Below are positions 33,097 to 45,423 of a stretch of 64,000 bases of DNA, one piece after another; the stretch's first letter is position 1, and every line of letters starts with the position of its first letter. The notes under the pieces are model-generated. The model searched no databases. It saw only the letters and a list, made by a program, of their open reading frames with translations, and had not been told where the DNA came from. The DNA is taken from the NCBI RefSeq assembly GCF_002288925.2, contig NW_022098026.1, positions 26,104,077-26,168,076 on the forward strand, written 5' to 3'. The stretch comes from Delphinapterus leucas. Lineage: Eukaryota; Chordata; Mammalia; Artiodactyla; Monodontidae. The position numbers were made by a program, and so were the translations under genes.

Positions 33097-36000
33097 ATGG
33101 GATTAGGAACATACATATTGATAATTACCTTAAATGTAAATGGATTAAACGCTCCAACCAAAAGACACACACTGGCTGAATGGATACAAAAACAAGACCT
33201 GAATATATGCTGTCTACAGGAGACCCACCTCAGACCTAGAGACACATACAGACTGAAAGTGAGGGGATGGAAAAAGATATTCCATGCAAATGGAAATCAA
33301 AATAAAGCTGGAGTACCAATTCCCATATCAGACAAAATAGACTTTAAAATAAAGACTATTACAAGAGACAAAGAAGAACACTACAGAATGATCAAGGGAT
33401 CAACCCAGGAAGAAGATATAACAAGTGTAAGTATTTATGCACCCAACATAGGAGCACCTCAATACATAAGGCAAATGTTAACAGCCATAAAAGGGGAAAT
33501 CAACACTAACACAATAATAGTAGGGGATGTTAACACCCCACTTTCACCAATGGGCAGATCATCCAAAATGAAAATAAATAAGGAAACACAAGCTTTATAT
33601 GATACATTAAACAAGATGGACTTAATTGATATTTATAGGACATACCATCCAAAACAACAGAATACACTTTCTTCTCAAGTGCTCATGGAGCATTCTCCAG
33701 GATAGATCATATCTTGGGTCACAAATCAAGTCTTGGTAAACTTAAGAGAACTGAAATCATATCAAGTATCCTTTCTGACCACAACACTATGAGACTAGAT
33801 ATCAATTATAGGAAAAAAACTGTAAAAACTACAAACACATGGAGGCTAAACAATACACTACCTAATAACCAAGAGATCACTGAAGAAATCAAAGAGGAAA
33901 TCAAAACATACCTAAAAACAAATGACAATGAAAACATTATGACCCAAAACCTATGGGATGCAGCAAAAGCAGTTCTAAGAGGGAAGTTTATAGCACTACA
34001 ATCGTATCGCAAGAAATATCTCAAATAAACAACCTAACCTTACACCTAAAGTAGTTAGAGAAAGAAGAACAAAAAAACCCCCCAAAGTTAGCAGAAGGAA
34101 ATAAATCACAAAGATCAGATCAGAAAAAAATGAAAAAGAAATGAAGGAAACGATAGCAAAGATCAATAAAACTAAAAGCTGATTCTTTGAGAAGATAAAC
34201 AAAATTGATAAACCACTGGCCAGGCTCATCAAGAAACGAAGGGAGAAGACTCAAATCAACAGAATTAGAAATGAAAAAGGGGAAGTAACAACTGACACTG
34301 CAGAAATACAAAGGATCATGAGAGATTACTACAAGCAACCATATGCCAATAAAATGGACAACGTGGAAGAAATGGACAATTCTTAGAAAAGCACAACCTT
34401 CTGAGACTGAGCCAAGAAGAAATAGAAAATATAAACAGACCAATCACAAGTAATGAAATTGAAACTCAATTAAAAATCTTCCAACAAACAAAAGCCCAGG
34501 ACCAGATGGCTTCCCAGGCGAATTCTATCAAACATTTAGAGAAGAGCTAACACCTATCCTTCTCAAACTCTTCCAAAATATAGCAGAGGGAGAAACACTC
34601 CCAAACTCATTCTATAAAGCCACCATCACACTGATACCAAAACCAGACAAAGATGTCACAAACAAAGAAAACTACAGGCCAATATCACTGATGAACATAG
34701 ATGCAAAAATCCTCAACAAAATACTAGCAAGCAGAATCCAACAGCACATTAAAAGGATCATACAGCATGATCAAGTGGGGTTTATCCCAGGAATGCAAGG
34801 ATTCTTCAATATACACAAATCTATCGATGTGATAAACTATACTAACAAACTGAAGGAGAAAAACCATATGATCATCTCAACAGATGCAGAAAAGGCTTTC
34901 GACAAAATTCAACACCCATTTATGATAAAAAACCCTCCAGAAAGTAGGCATAGAGGGAAGTTACCTCAACATAATAAAGGCCATATATGACAAACCCACA
35001 GCCAACATCATTCTCAATGGTGAAAAACTGAAACATTTTCTACCAAGATCAGGAAAAAGACAAGGTTGCCCACTCCCACCACTATTATTCAACATAGTTT
35101 TGGAAGTTTTAGTGACAGCAATCAGAAAAGAAAAAGAAATAAAAAGAATCCAAACTGGAAAAGAAGTAAAACTGTCACTGTTTGCAGATGACATGACACT
35201 ATACATAGAGAATCCTAAAGATGCTACCAGAAAACTCTAGAGCTAATCAATGAATTTGGTAAAGTTGCAGGATACAAAATTAATGCACAGAAATCTCTTG
35301 TATTCCTATACACTAATGATGAAAAATCTGAAAGAGAAATTAAGGAAACACTTCAATTGACCACTGTAACAAAAAGAACAAAATAGCTAGGAATAAACCT
35401 ACCAAAGAGAAAAAAGACATGTATGCAGAAAACTATGACACTGATGAAAGAAATTAAAGATGATACAAACAGATGGAGAGATACACCATGTTCTTGGATT
35501 GGAAGAATCAACATTATGAAAAGGACTATACTACCCAAAGCAATCTACAGATTCAGTGCAGTCCCCATGAAACTACCAATGGCATTTCTCACAGAAGTAG
35601 AAGAAAAAATTTCACAATTTGTATGGAAACACAAAAGACCCCGAATAGCCAAAGCAATCTTGGGAAAGAAAAACGGAGCTGGAGGAATCGGGCTCCCGAA
35701 CTTCAGACTATACTACAAAGCTACAGTAATCAAGACAGTATGGTACTGGTACAAAAAAACAGAAATACAGATCAACGTAACAGGATAGAAAGCCCAGAGA
35801 GAAACCCACTCACATATGGTCACCTTATCTTTGATAAAGGAAGCAAGAATATACAATGGAGAAAAGACAGCCTCTTCGATAAGTGGTGCTTGGAAAACTG
35901 GACAGCTACATGTAAAAGAATGAAGGTGGAACACTTCCTTACACCACACACAAAAATAAACTCAAAATGGATTAAAGACCAAAATGTAAGGCCAGACACT

Positions 36001-36902
36001 ATAAAACTCTTAGAGGAAAACATAGGAAGAACACTCTTTGACGTAAATCACTGCAAGATCCTTTTTGACCCACCTCCTAGAGAAATGGAAATAAAAACAA
36101 AAATAAACAAATGGGACCTAATGAAACTTAAAAGCTTTTGCACAGCAGAGGAAACCACAAACAAGACAAAAAGACAACCCTCAGAATGGGAGAAAACATT
36201 TGCAAACGAAGCAACTGACAAAAGATTAATCTCTGAAATATACAAGCAGCTCATGCAGCTCAATATCAAAAAAAACAAACAACTCAAACCAAAAATGGGC
36301 AGAAGACCTAAACAGACATTTCTCCAAAGAAGATATACAGATTGCCAACAAACACATGAAAGGATGCTCAACATCACTAATCATTAGATAAATGCAAACC
36401 AAAACTACAATGAAGTATCACCTCACACTGGTCAGAATGCATATCATCAAAAAATCTACAAACAATAAATGCTGGAGAGGGTGTGGAATAAAGGGAACCC
36501 TCTTGCACTGTTGGTAGGAATGTAAATTGATACAGCCGCTATGGAGAACAGTATGGAGGTTTCTTAAAAAACTAAAAATAGAACTACCATATGACTCAGC
36601 AATCTCACTATTGGGCATATACCCTGAGAAAACCATAGTTCAAAAAGTCATGCACCACAATGTTCACTGCACCACTATTAAAACGTCCAGTATATGGAAG
36701 CAACCTAAGTGTCCATCAACAGATGAATGGATAAAGAAGATGTGGCACATATATACAATGGAATATTACTCAGCCATAAAAAGAAATGAAACTGAATTAT
36801 TTGTAGTGAGGTGGATGGACCTAGAGTCCTGTCATACAGAGTGAAGTAAGTTCGAAAGAGAAAAACAAATACCGTATGCTAACACATATATATGGATTCT
36901 AA
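33097..36902 (+). pseudogene. L1 ORF2 of the full-length copy, frameshifted
   Basis: The ATG at 33097 opens 202 codons of endonuclease (LNVNGLNAP, QETH, IYAPN, VGDVNT; the usual L is V in the last motif). The frame breaks near 33650 and resumes at 33714 ([23 protein letters not shown]). RT sequence is readable at 34470-34990 ([15 protein letters not shown] region out of frame, '[13 protein letters not shown]', '[10 protein letters not shown]', '[14 protein letters not shown]'). The catalytic motif FADD is at 35181-35192. The C-terminal part is readable in two frames (35423-36387), ending near the natural TAA at 36900-36902. Gene order and spacing fit L1; the number of breaks rules out activity. 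Confidence 0.93.
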
Positions 36903-37266
36903 AAAAAAAATCGTCCTGACGAACCTAGGGGCAGGACAGGAAAAAAGACACAGATGTAAAGAATGGACTTGAGGACATGGGGAGGGGTAAGGATAAGCTG
37001 GGACGAAGTGAGAGAGTGGCATGGACATATATACACTACCAAATGTAAATCAGATTGCTAGTGGGAAGCAGCCCCAAAGCACAGGGAGATCAGCTCCGTG
37101 CTTTGTGACCACCTAGAGGGGTGGGGTAGGGAGAGTGCGAGGGAGGGAGACGCAAGTGGAGGGGACGTGGGGATATATGTATACGTATAGCTGATTCACT
37201 TTGTTATACAGCAGAAACTAACACAACATTTTAAAGCAATTATACTCCAATAAAGATGTTAAAAAA
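36903..37266 (+). other. L1 3' UTR of the full-length copy
   Basis: It contains 'gaacctaggggcaggacagg', a G-rich block (about 36970-37170, typical of L1 3' UTRs and able to form G-rich structures), 'gctgattcactttgttatac' and the polyadenylation region 'caataaagatgtt' followed by A-rich sequence. Confidence 0.9.
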
Positions 37267-37409
37267 GAAAACCGAGAAAATAACACATCATCCTTCATAG
37301 GCCTCATATTTCTTTACTCCCACATCGGAATATGTGAGTCTTACAGCTTCTGTCTCTTTAATGGAATGCATCTACTTTCCTCCATCTCTAATGTAACTAA
37401 TTTAGTTTT

Positions 37410-37700
37410 TTAATCTCATATCTGAAATATGCCTCCTAGTTACTCCCTCTGCCACAAGACTTGACTTCCTCTACTTCATTATCTGCATTGCAGCCAGACT
37501 GATCTTTCTAAAATTCAAATTGAATTACGTCACTCTTCTGCTTAAAAACCTTTACGGCCCCCCTCCATTGCCTTCAAAATAAAACTCAAAATCTAAGGTG
37601 AAATTCAGACCATAGATAATCTGATCTCTCTTTTAAGCTTTTATCTCTTACTAATTTCCCCTCAGTGCCTCCAAATGACCAAGGCCTTAACCACAGTAGA
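37410..37700 (+). repeat. L2 fragment, plus strand (RT/3' UTR border)
   Basis: Sense L2 words: 'attgcagccagactgatct', 'acgtcactcttctgctta', 'aaaacctttacggc', 'ttgccttcaaaataaaactc', 'tgatctctctt'. This corresponds to the end of the L2 reverse transcriptase coding region, now decayed. Confidence 0.8.
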
Positions 37701-38739
37701 TTTTCAATCTACTTCAATTCCCCAGAATGTATTTTGAATATGCTACAAAAAAATCAATGAGCTGATCCATAAAATCCATGAGTAAGCTTCTCAGCATGAA
37801 TTATTATATCTTTCCTGATGATGAAATTGTTATTCTTCATTATGCTTAGTAGTGAAAGCATATTAAATTGTTGTAGTCAGCAACAATATTCTACTTTTTT
37901 GGTAATTCTAGTGGAATTACTTTCATCTGTTCATATTCAGTCACGGCATAATATATATTCCTAATAATAAGATATTTTATGTCCTATAAACATACTTTCA
38001 ATGGCAAGTATAATAATAGACTCCTCATAAACATAAATGCTTGTCTTAAGGCAAGTAAGCTCTTAAAGGGGAACTAGTTTCTTAGATATGATTAGAAATT
38101 ATAACAGTAAAAAGTTGATGTTCAACATTCTGTACTTTTGCATTAGGAGTGTGTGTATGTAAAGCTACCTAGTATTATAATAAGGGCAATTCAGTGTGAA
38201 AAGTAATGAAATCATAGAATATTAGGACAAAAAGTGACCTTAGAGATAATTTAGGTCCATAGTTTCTCAGATCTGTTGCTAGCCAGGAAACTGTTTTTTT
38301 TAAAAAAAAAACTTTTGAAATCCAACATGCAAGACAGACACGTCAGTCTCTTCTGGTTTAATTTACAGTATAGGATACTGCGGCCCTAGGCACATGTAAT
38401 CTATCTCTCTCTTGCCAGAAACACAGAGGCTACACAGAGCCAAATTTAAAAATTATTCATCTACCCCAACCCAGTCACTGTGCAAATGAAAGTACATAAG
38501 CCCAAAGAGGTGATGAGGTACTCAAGGTCACACAATTAGTCAGAGGCAAAGCTGGCAACAAACCCGATCTCATAAATCTTCACAAAGAGCTATGGCTATG
38601 ACTTATAATTTTTTTTACAATAATTTCAACCTAATTGCAGAAAATCAATAGGATTTCTCATTTCTCATCTTCCATTAATGGATTAATGCTATAAAGTAAC
38701 AAGTTTTCCCATGTATTTACTACCCAGAAGCTTTGACAT
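37701..38739. other. Mostly unassigned; ancient SINE-like piece at 38215-38580
   Basis: At 38215-38260 'catagaatattaggacaaa' and 'gtgaccttagagataattta', and at 38500-38570 'gaggtgatgaggtactcaag' and 'gtcacacaattagtcagagg', follow the order of a common ancient mammalian element. It may be a MIR relative. Nothing else is identifiable. Confidence 0.4.
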
Positions 38740-38900
38740 AAGAAATACTTTCTACTCATTGTAGAAAATTTCAAAACTAAAGAAAAGCAAACACATAAAA
38801 GATTGAAACCTCTAGAAATTCCATCTGGCAGAAATAACCACTGTGACTTTTTTTTTCTATGGAAACATAATCTCTTTTAACCAAATGTAGGACCATACAT
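38740..38900 (+). repeat. Ancient LINE-like relic
   Basis: The words 'gaaaatttcaaaactaaaga' and 'atctggcagaaataaccact' resemble an old repeat class whose other relics may lie at 17760-17830 and 51485-51790. Weak. Confidence 0.35.
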
Positions 38901-40829
38901 GAGTTATTAGTCAGCATTTCTAGTTGCAAACAGCAAAATACTCTTTAGCTAACTTAGATAGAAAAGCCATTTATTAAAAGACATTAGAAAGTTCCAGAAT
39001 CTCTAGGAAGACAAAAGAGTTGGCATTGGAGCCACTCAATCAGAAAAAACACAAACAACATTATGGGAGTACTCCAGGGAAAATTTCAGCGCTGCTACCA
39101 CCACTGGGCACAGAAGGCACAGCTCACATTCTGGATTTGGGCAGGCATCAGAGCCAACACCACCTGTACTGATCTCCTGCCAAAGCCAGATCCTCCACTG
39201 CCTCCCAAAGCCAGAAAATGGATTTCCCACGGCATCTGCATCCTCACATTCTTCTCTTCCAAATAATTCACTGAAGTGGATCTGACTGACAGCACCCAGG
39301 ACACAGGACATACTCTACCCACAAAGAACGAAAAATGCCCCAAACACCGGAGACCTGTTTAAAGATCTTACAATACAGTGATATAACATTTGTAGCAGGA
39401 GAAATCTTCATATATATTTGTTGCTTTAACTTATATGACATCATTATATTAATTATTAGCCTGCTGAGACTGACACATCGACCATTCTATATAAATCACC
39501 TTGCTGAAAGCAATTAATATTGATTCCAAATGTAATAAATAACTCAGTTTGTCCTTTTCTAGTCCTTTATGCTAGATGTGAGAGATAATTTCTAAATTTT
39601 CTATGGCCCCCTACTCACTCCACCCTCCAGCATCCTCAAAAGATTGTTTTAAAAATCTTTTTCCAATTTAAATGATATAAATTCTAAAAATGATACCACC
39701 CATTTACAGGGATGAAATCCATAAAACTGTGAGCTGCATGAGTTACAGTAGTGACACACTTATTTACTGCTATGACTAATAATCATTGCAACGTCATGTT
39801 TTTATCTTTCCAAGCTAGTTAAAAGTATCATGCAGAAGATCAGTTGCTTCAGACAGCAATCTGCAGCCCACAGACTTCCGATCAAAGACTGTGGCTGGAA
39901 ATCAATCACAGCATATGGCATTTGTGCTTCTATTAAACCTAGAGCAGCAGATGAAGACACAGTAATTAAGCAAATGCTAATGAGAAGTCTCACAACCCCA
40001 AAATGTATAGACTGTAGCTATCTGACACCCATTTTAAGTGACAAACACGTGTGTGAAAATGTGCTTATAAAAACATTAGGGCTTGATGATAATGCCCTAC
40101 TACTAGTCTCTGAATGTGTCCCAGTAAACTCTTTTTTTGTTGTTTTCATTGAAATGGTACAATTACCCCTAACTCATTGACAAATAATCCTAACTCATCT
40201 TTCTGAAACAAACCTCAAATTCAGTCACTCCCTAATGTCAACCCTAGATTGGGTCTCACTGTGTACTGTTCAAAGTCCAGTTCTTAGCCAGGCATTCAAA
40301 GCTCTTGACTAAATGTTGTTGGAGGCAGAGAAAGGTTCATCTGAGATTACTTAAGGATCCATCAAGCTTGACTCCAGAGAACTCTAAGTGAAGATTCTGA
40401 GATTAAGAGGAAACAGTAGACCAGGAAAAGTGCAAGTAGAATAGGACAGTCAGAAGGAATAAGGAGAAAGTGAGGGAAGGATAGATTGCAGTGGGGTAGG
40501 AAGGGGGGTGAAGAAATGGAATAGGAAGGTGATGCTCAGAAAGCCAGGAGATGAAATCAGAATAAGTGAAATAAGTGAAAGTTAGTGGTCAGTGAGATCT
40601 TCAAGCCACATAATTTAGCATTTTTTAAAGTGCCTTGGCACATGGCAGGTATTAAATAAACATTTGCTTAATAGATTCTAACTAAACCTACTTTTACTTA
40701 AACCTACTCCTTTAGCAGTGTGGCTAACGTCCTTGGGCTTGCCTGCCTAGTAGCTTTCCTTCTGGTAACAAAATTCATGTTGAATGATAGAATGAATCAC
40801 TGGTAGAATCACTGGTGGGGGATCCAGAC
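38901..40829. other. Mostly unassigned; possible ancient repeat and an L2 tail
   Basis: At 38910-39310 the words 'agttgcaaacagcaaaatac' and 'aaaagccatttattaaaaga' look like an old transposon relic that I cannot name. At 40635-40680 'gccttggcacatggcaggta' and 'ttaaataaacatttgcttaa' is the sense L2 3' end. Plus- and minus-strand frames of 60-116 codons (39036-40180) show no recognisable domain. I do not call a gene. Confidence 0.45.
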
Positions 40830-41602
40830 CTTGAACTTTAAAAAAGACACAGACTTTAAAATAACTGTAATTAATATGTCTAAGAAAATAGATGACAAGA
40901 TAGAATTTCACAATAAAAAACTTTAAATATTGTTTAAAAACTCAAATGGAAATTCTATAACATTAAAATACAATTATTGAAATTAAGAATGTAATAGATG
41001 GATTTAATAGCAGATTGGATACGGATTAAGAGAACATTAAAAAATAGGAAGATAGGTAAGTAGAAAAATGCTGATTGAATCTTGGAGATAAAACTCAAAT
41101 GGAAAAAAATAGCATGGTAGATAGGACACATTGAAAAGATCTAATGTAGACACAATATTCAAGAAAAGGTGAAAAGAAGAAAGAGGCAAAGGCATTATTT
41201 GAAGACATTTTTAAAACTACTAAAATACATCAAACTCCAGATTCAAGAAATACAATGAACCCAACCAAGATAAGTACAAAGTAAAGGCACATCTAGGCAC
41301 AAAATAAAATATAAAAACTGCTTTAAACTCAAATACAAATAGAAAAATTGTAAAGCAGCCAGAGGAGAAGACATTCCTTCAAAGAAGCAAAAAGATTTAC
41401 ACCAGACTTCTCAACAGGAAGTATGGAAGTCAAATGACAATGTAATGATATTTTTGCCGTGCTGAAAGAAAACAAAAGTGTCAACCTAGAAAGTCCATAT
41501 CCAGTGAAAATATCCTTAAAAAGTGAAAGAAAAATAAAAACACTTTCACCCAAGTAAAACTAAGAGAATTTGCCATCATTAGTCCTGCACTAAAGGCAAT
41601 CT

Positions 41603-42046
41603 GGGTTTTTTTTGGCTGCTTTGGGTCTTTGTTGCTGCATGCAGGCTTCCTCTAGTTGCGGTGAGCGAGGGCTACTCTTCGTTGCAGTGCACAGGCTTCT
41701 CTCTCATTGCAGTGGCTTCTCTTGTTGCTGAGTACAGGCTACAGTCGTGGGCTTCAGTAGCTGCAGCACACGGGCTCAGCAGTTGTGGCATGCGGGCCCT
41801 AGAGAGTGTGGGCTTCAGTAGTTGAAGCATGTGGTCTCAGTAGCTGTGGCTTGCAGGCTCAGTAGTTGTAGTTCATGGGCTCAGTAATTGTGGCTTGTGG
41901 GCTCTAGAATGCAGGCTCAGTAGTTGTGGCACACGGGCTTAATTGCTCTGAGGAATGTGGGATCTTCCCAGACCAGGGATCGAACTCGTGTCCCCTGCAT
42001 TGGCAGGCAGATTCTTAACCACTGAGCCACGAGGGAAGTCTCCCAT
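41603..42046 (-). mobile_element. CHR-1-type SINE, minus strand, long, with internal repeats
   Basis: Minus-strand reading gives the tRNA-Glu-like head ('acttccctcgtggctcagtgg', 'gttcgatccctggtc' region on the reverse), then a long body made of repeats of the 'tgagcccacaagccacaa' type, and a tail (plus-strand T run at 41606-41613). It is flanked by GGCAATCT at 41595-41602 and 42047-42054. At about 440 bp it is longer than a usual CHR-1 because of several internal repeat units (41750-41945). Confidence 0.93.
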
Positions 42047-42638
42047 GGCAATCTTAAAGAGGGTTCTCCTTATGAAGGAAAATGACCCCAAAGAAAAACA
42101 TGGGAATACAGATAGGAATGAGGAACAATGGGAAGGTTAAATATATGCATAAATCTAAATTATTTCTAACTGTACAAACAATACATAGTGTGGTGTTCAA
42201 CATCTATGCAGACTTAACATGCAAAACAAAGAAGGGAAGAAGATAAATGAAAAAGTATTTAAGAATTTAGGATTGTCTGAGAAGTGGTAAAAGTACAAAT
42301 TAGTTTAAAACTCTAATAACACTTTAGTGCACATTTTAATATCTAGAGTAATGACTAAAAGGCTGTACATCTAACAAGCTAATAAAGAAGTTAATACAAT
42401 AATAAAAAAATAAATTATTAGTCCAAAATAAGTCAGGAAAGCAAAGAAAATAACCACAAAGCAGGTAGGACAACTAGAAAATTAAAATAATAGACACAAA
42501 CTCAAATATATTGGAATGTAAACAGTTTAAATACACCAATAAAAAGGAAAAGACAGACTGGATTAAAAAATATAGGCTGCTTATAATATAGCTTAAGTAT
42601 AAGGACACAAGTAAAATATAAACATAAATATAAATACC

Positions 42639-42858
42639 CTTGACCCTTGAATGACAGAGCTTGAACTGTGTGGTTCCACTTATATGTGAATTTTTTTAAT
42701 AGTAAATACTATAGGATCCAGAGTTGGTTCAATCCACAAATGTGGAATGGGGGATGCAGATAAACTGTGTATACCAAGGGCCAACTATAAATTATATACA
42801 GATTTTCGACTGCAGGGAGGGTCAGCACTCCTAATCCTCACATTGTTCAAGGGTCAAA
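42639..42858. mobile_element. Tigger/MER2-like DNA transposon remnant
   Basis: Inverted ends: TTGACCCTTGAATGACA at the left, and TGTTCAAGGGTCAAA at the right (reverse complement TTTGACCCTTGAACA). The interior 'actgtgtggttccacttata' and 'ggatgcagataaactgtgta' matches Tc1/mariner Tigger-type MITEs. TA-rich sites flank it. It lies inside the old L1M. Confidence 0.85.
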
Positions 42859-42935
42859 TATATATATATATATATACATATAAAAATATGCATGTATGTA
42901 TATATACATACATATACACATGCACATATATATGA
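42856..42935. repeat. AT-rich microsatellite (TA, CATA units)
   Basis: TA repeats followed by imperfect TACATA and TGTATA units, directly next to the Tigger end. Confidence 0.93.
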
Positions 42936-43208
42936 CATTAACTAAGAGAAAACTGGTATAGTTATTGTAATATCAGAACAGGTAAACTTAAAGCTAGAAG
43001 TATTTCAGAGGTAATAAAAAGGAATGTTTCAAAATGGCAAATGTATCAATTCATCAAGAAGATATATTTATTCCAAAATTTTATGTATTTAATATCATAT
43101 CTTCAAAACATATAAAGAAAAAAAAGAGACAAAACTAAAAGGCAAAATAGACACATCCACAATCAGAGTGGGAGACATTAACACTCTCTTCTCATGAACT
43201 GGTAGCAA

Positions 43209-43233
43209 CCCCCCCCCCACACACACACACACA
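43209..43233. repeat. C tract and (CA)n
   Basis: A C run of about 10 followed by CACACA units inside the decayed L1M. Confidence 0.9.
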
Positions 43234-45423
43234 AATCAGTAAGGACAGAGGATCTGGGTTAACAGATGTGGCCTAACTGACACATGGAACACTGTACCCA
43301 ACAATGACAGAATTTTTTTTTCCAAGTACACACAGAAATTTATCAAACCTGACCATATGCTGATCAGAAGCATATCTCAAGAAATTTTTTGAAAAATTAA
43401 AACATTCAGAGTAATCCACTGATCACAGTGGAACTGAGCTAGAAATCAGCAGTAAAATTAGAATATTTTTAAAAAATATTTGGAAATCAAGCAGTATGTC
43501 TCTAAATAAACCATGGGTCACAGAAGAAATCAAAATGTGAATGGAAAGTATTTTGAACTGAATAAAAATTAAAATATGATATATTTTATATAGATTATAT
43601 CTGTGGTGTGGGATGTAAATAAAGCAGGGCTTAGAGGTAAAGTTATAACCTTAAATGCATATATTGTAAAAAAGCATTTACTGAGAATATAATAAAAAAT
43701 AAAAACTTTTAAAATTATTTAAATATTCACCTAAGAAGTTAGAAAAACAAGAGCAAGTTCAAGAAAGTAGAATCCCAAAGAAAGTAGAATGAAGGAAACA
43801 GAAAAAGGTAAAGCAGAAATTAAAACAAACGGTGCAGAAAATTATAAACCCCAACTTCCTTCTTTGAAAAGACTAATAAAATTGACCCAAGACAGATATT
43901 ATTAAAGAAATTTTAGAGAGAGACATAAGGCACAAGTTACTAGCATAGAAATAAAATATGGAACATAGCAGAGATTCTATATGCATTACAATGGTAATAA
44001 AAGGAGAATATGAACAATTTAATGTTAATAAATTTAAAATTTAGGTTAAATGGGCAAATTCCTAGAAAATCACAATTTACCGAATTGACTCAATAAGAAA
44101 TTTTAACAATCTAAATATCCCACGTCTATCAAAGAAAATTGAATCTCTAACCAAAAACCTTTCCACAAAGTTTCCAGGACCAGATAACTTCACTGGTGAA
44201 TTCTTCCAAACATTTAAGAAATGAGTAACACTAATCTTACACAAAAACTTCTAGAAAATAAAGGCCAGAATGACCTTGGTACCAAAATCTGAAAGGACAT
44301 TACAAGAAGAATTATTATAGCAAACTTATCTCCTAAATATAGATTCAAAAATCCTAAACAAAACATTAACAAATTGGATGCAACAATATCTAAAACAATA
44401 AATTAGAGTTATTATAGTAATGTAAGGTTAGTTTAACATTCAAACACAAATCAATGCAATTCTCCCATTAAAAAAATAAAGAATACTCATATTATCACCT
44501 CAGAAAAAGCATTTGAGAAAATTTGACCTCCATTTGTAATTTAAAAAGAAAAAAACTCTTAGCAAACTTAGGGATAGAGGGAAACTTCCTTAATATAAAA
44601 GGATATCATATAAAGATATTGTGTACCAAATATCATACTTAATAGAGAAATAGTGAAAGTTTTTCTATAAGATCAAGAAGAAGGCAAAGATGTTCACTTT
44701 CACTATGTCTGGAGACACAGTGTGCTGGAGATCCTAGCCAGGGTAATAAAGGCAAGAAAATAAGGTACAAAAATAGGAATGAAAGAAGCAAAACTGTCAT
44801 TATTTGCAAAGAAATATGGTTATATATATAGAAAATCCCAAATAATATGAAAACTGTTAGAATTAAAGAATTTAGCAAATTTGCTAGATACAAGGTCGAT
44901 TTAAAAGTAAATTTTATTTCTACATAACAGCAACAAAATAATTAGCAAATGAAATTTTAAATGATGCTGTTTATAGATGCATAGTCGTACATCAAATGTC
45001 TTAAACTACAGCAATTAAGACAGTGTGGTATTGGCATAAGAAGAAATTAACAAACCAAAAGAACAGAACAGAGTCCAGAAACAAACCCCCACATAATCAT
45101 CACTGACTTAGAATACTGAGTGCAATAGGGGAAAATGCCTTTTTTAATGAACAGTGCTGAGTCAATTAAATATCTATATTGAAAAAATTCATTTTAATTT
45201 TTGCCACATACTATATAAAAACTCAATCTCAAATGGATTATAAATCTGAATGAGTGATAAAGTAATAAATTTTCTTGAAGAAATCTTCCAAGTATATCTT
45301 CTTGACCTTGAGGTAACCTGATTTCTTAAAAAGGATATAAAAAAAAAGTACTAACCATAAAAAATGCTATTGATAAACTGGATTGCATTTTTAAGAGCTT
45401 CTGTTCATTGAAAATCACCTTTG

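Larger units (their letters stand above)
29986..37266 (+). mobile_element. Full-length LINE-1 (cetacean type), inactive
   Basis: This is the only L1 in the window with a complete 5' end. It starts with a short G run and a YY1-type site. A 5' UTR of about 2.2 kb (including a SINE) follows, then ORF1 (32156-33038), ORF2 (33097-36902) and a 3' UTR of about 360 bp ending 'caataaagatgtt' plus an A-rich tail. Without the SINE it is about 7.05 kb, in the range of full-length mammalian L1s. Several stops and frameshifts make it dead. No matching target duplication is visible; the old LINE on its left does not continue on its right. Confidence 0.95.

Noticed and set aside
35473..36387. 304-codon open frame, the longest in the window
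   Set aside because: It lies within L1 ORF2 and is largely a shifted frame; it is not an independent protein.
39036..40180. Cluster of 60-116 codon frames as exons
   Set aside because: Frames on both strands overlap, none shows a domain, and no splice signals can be supported by eye.
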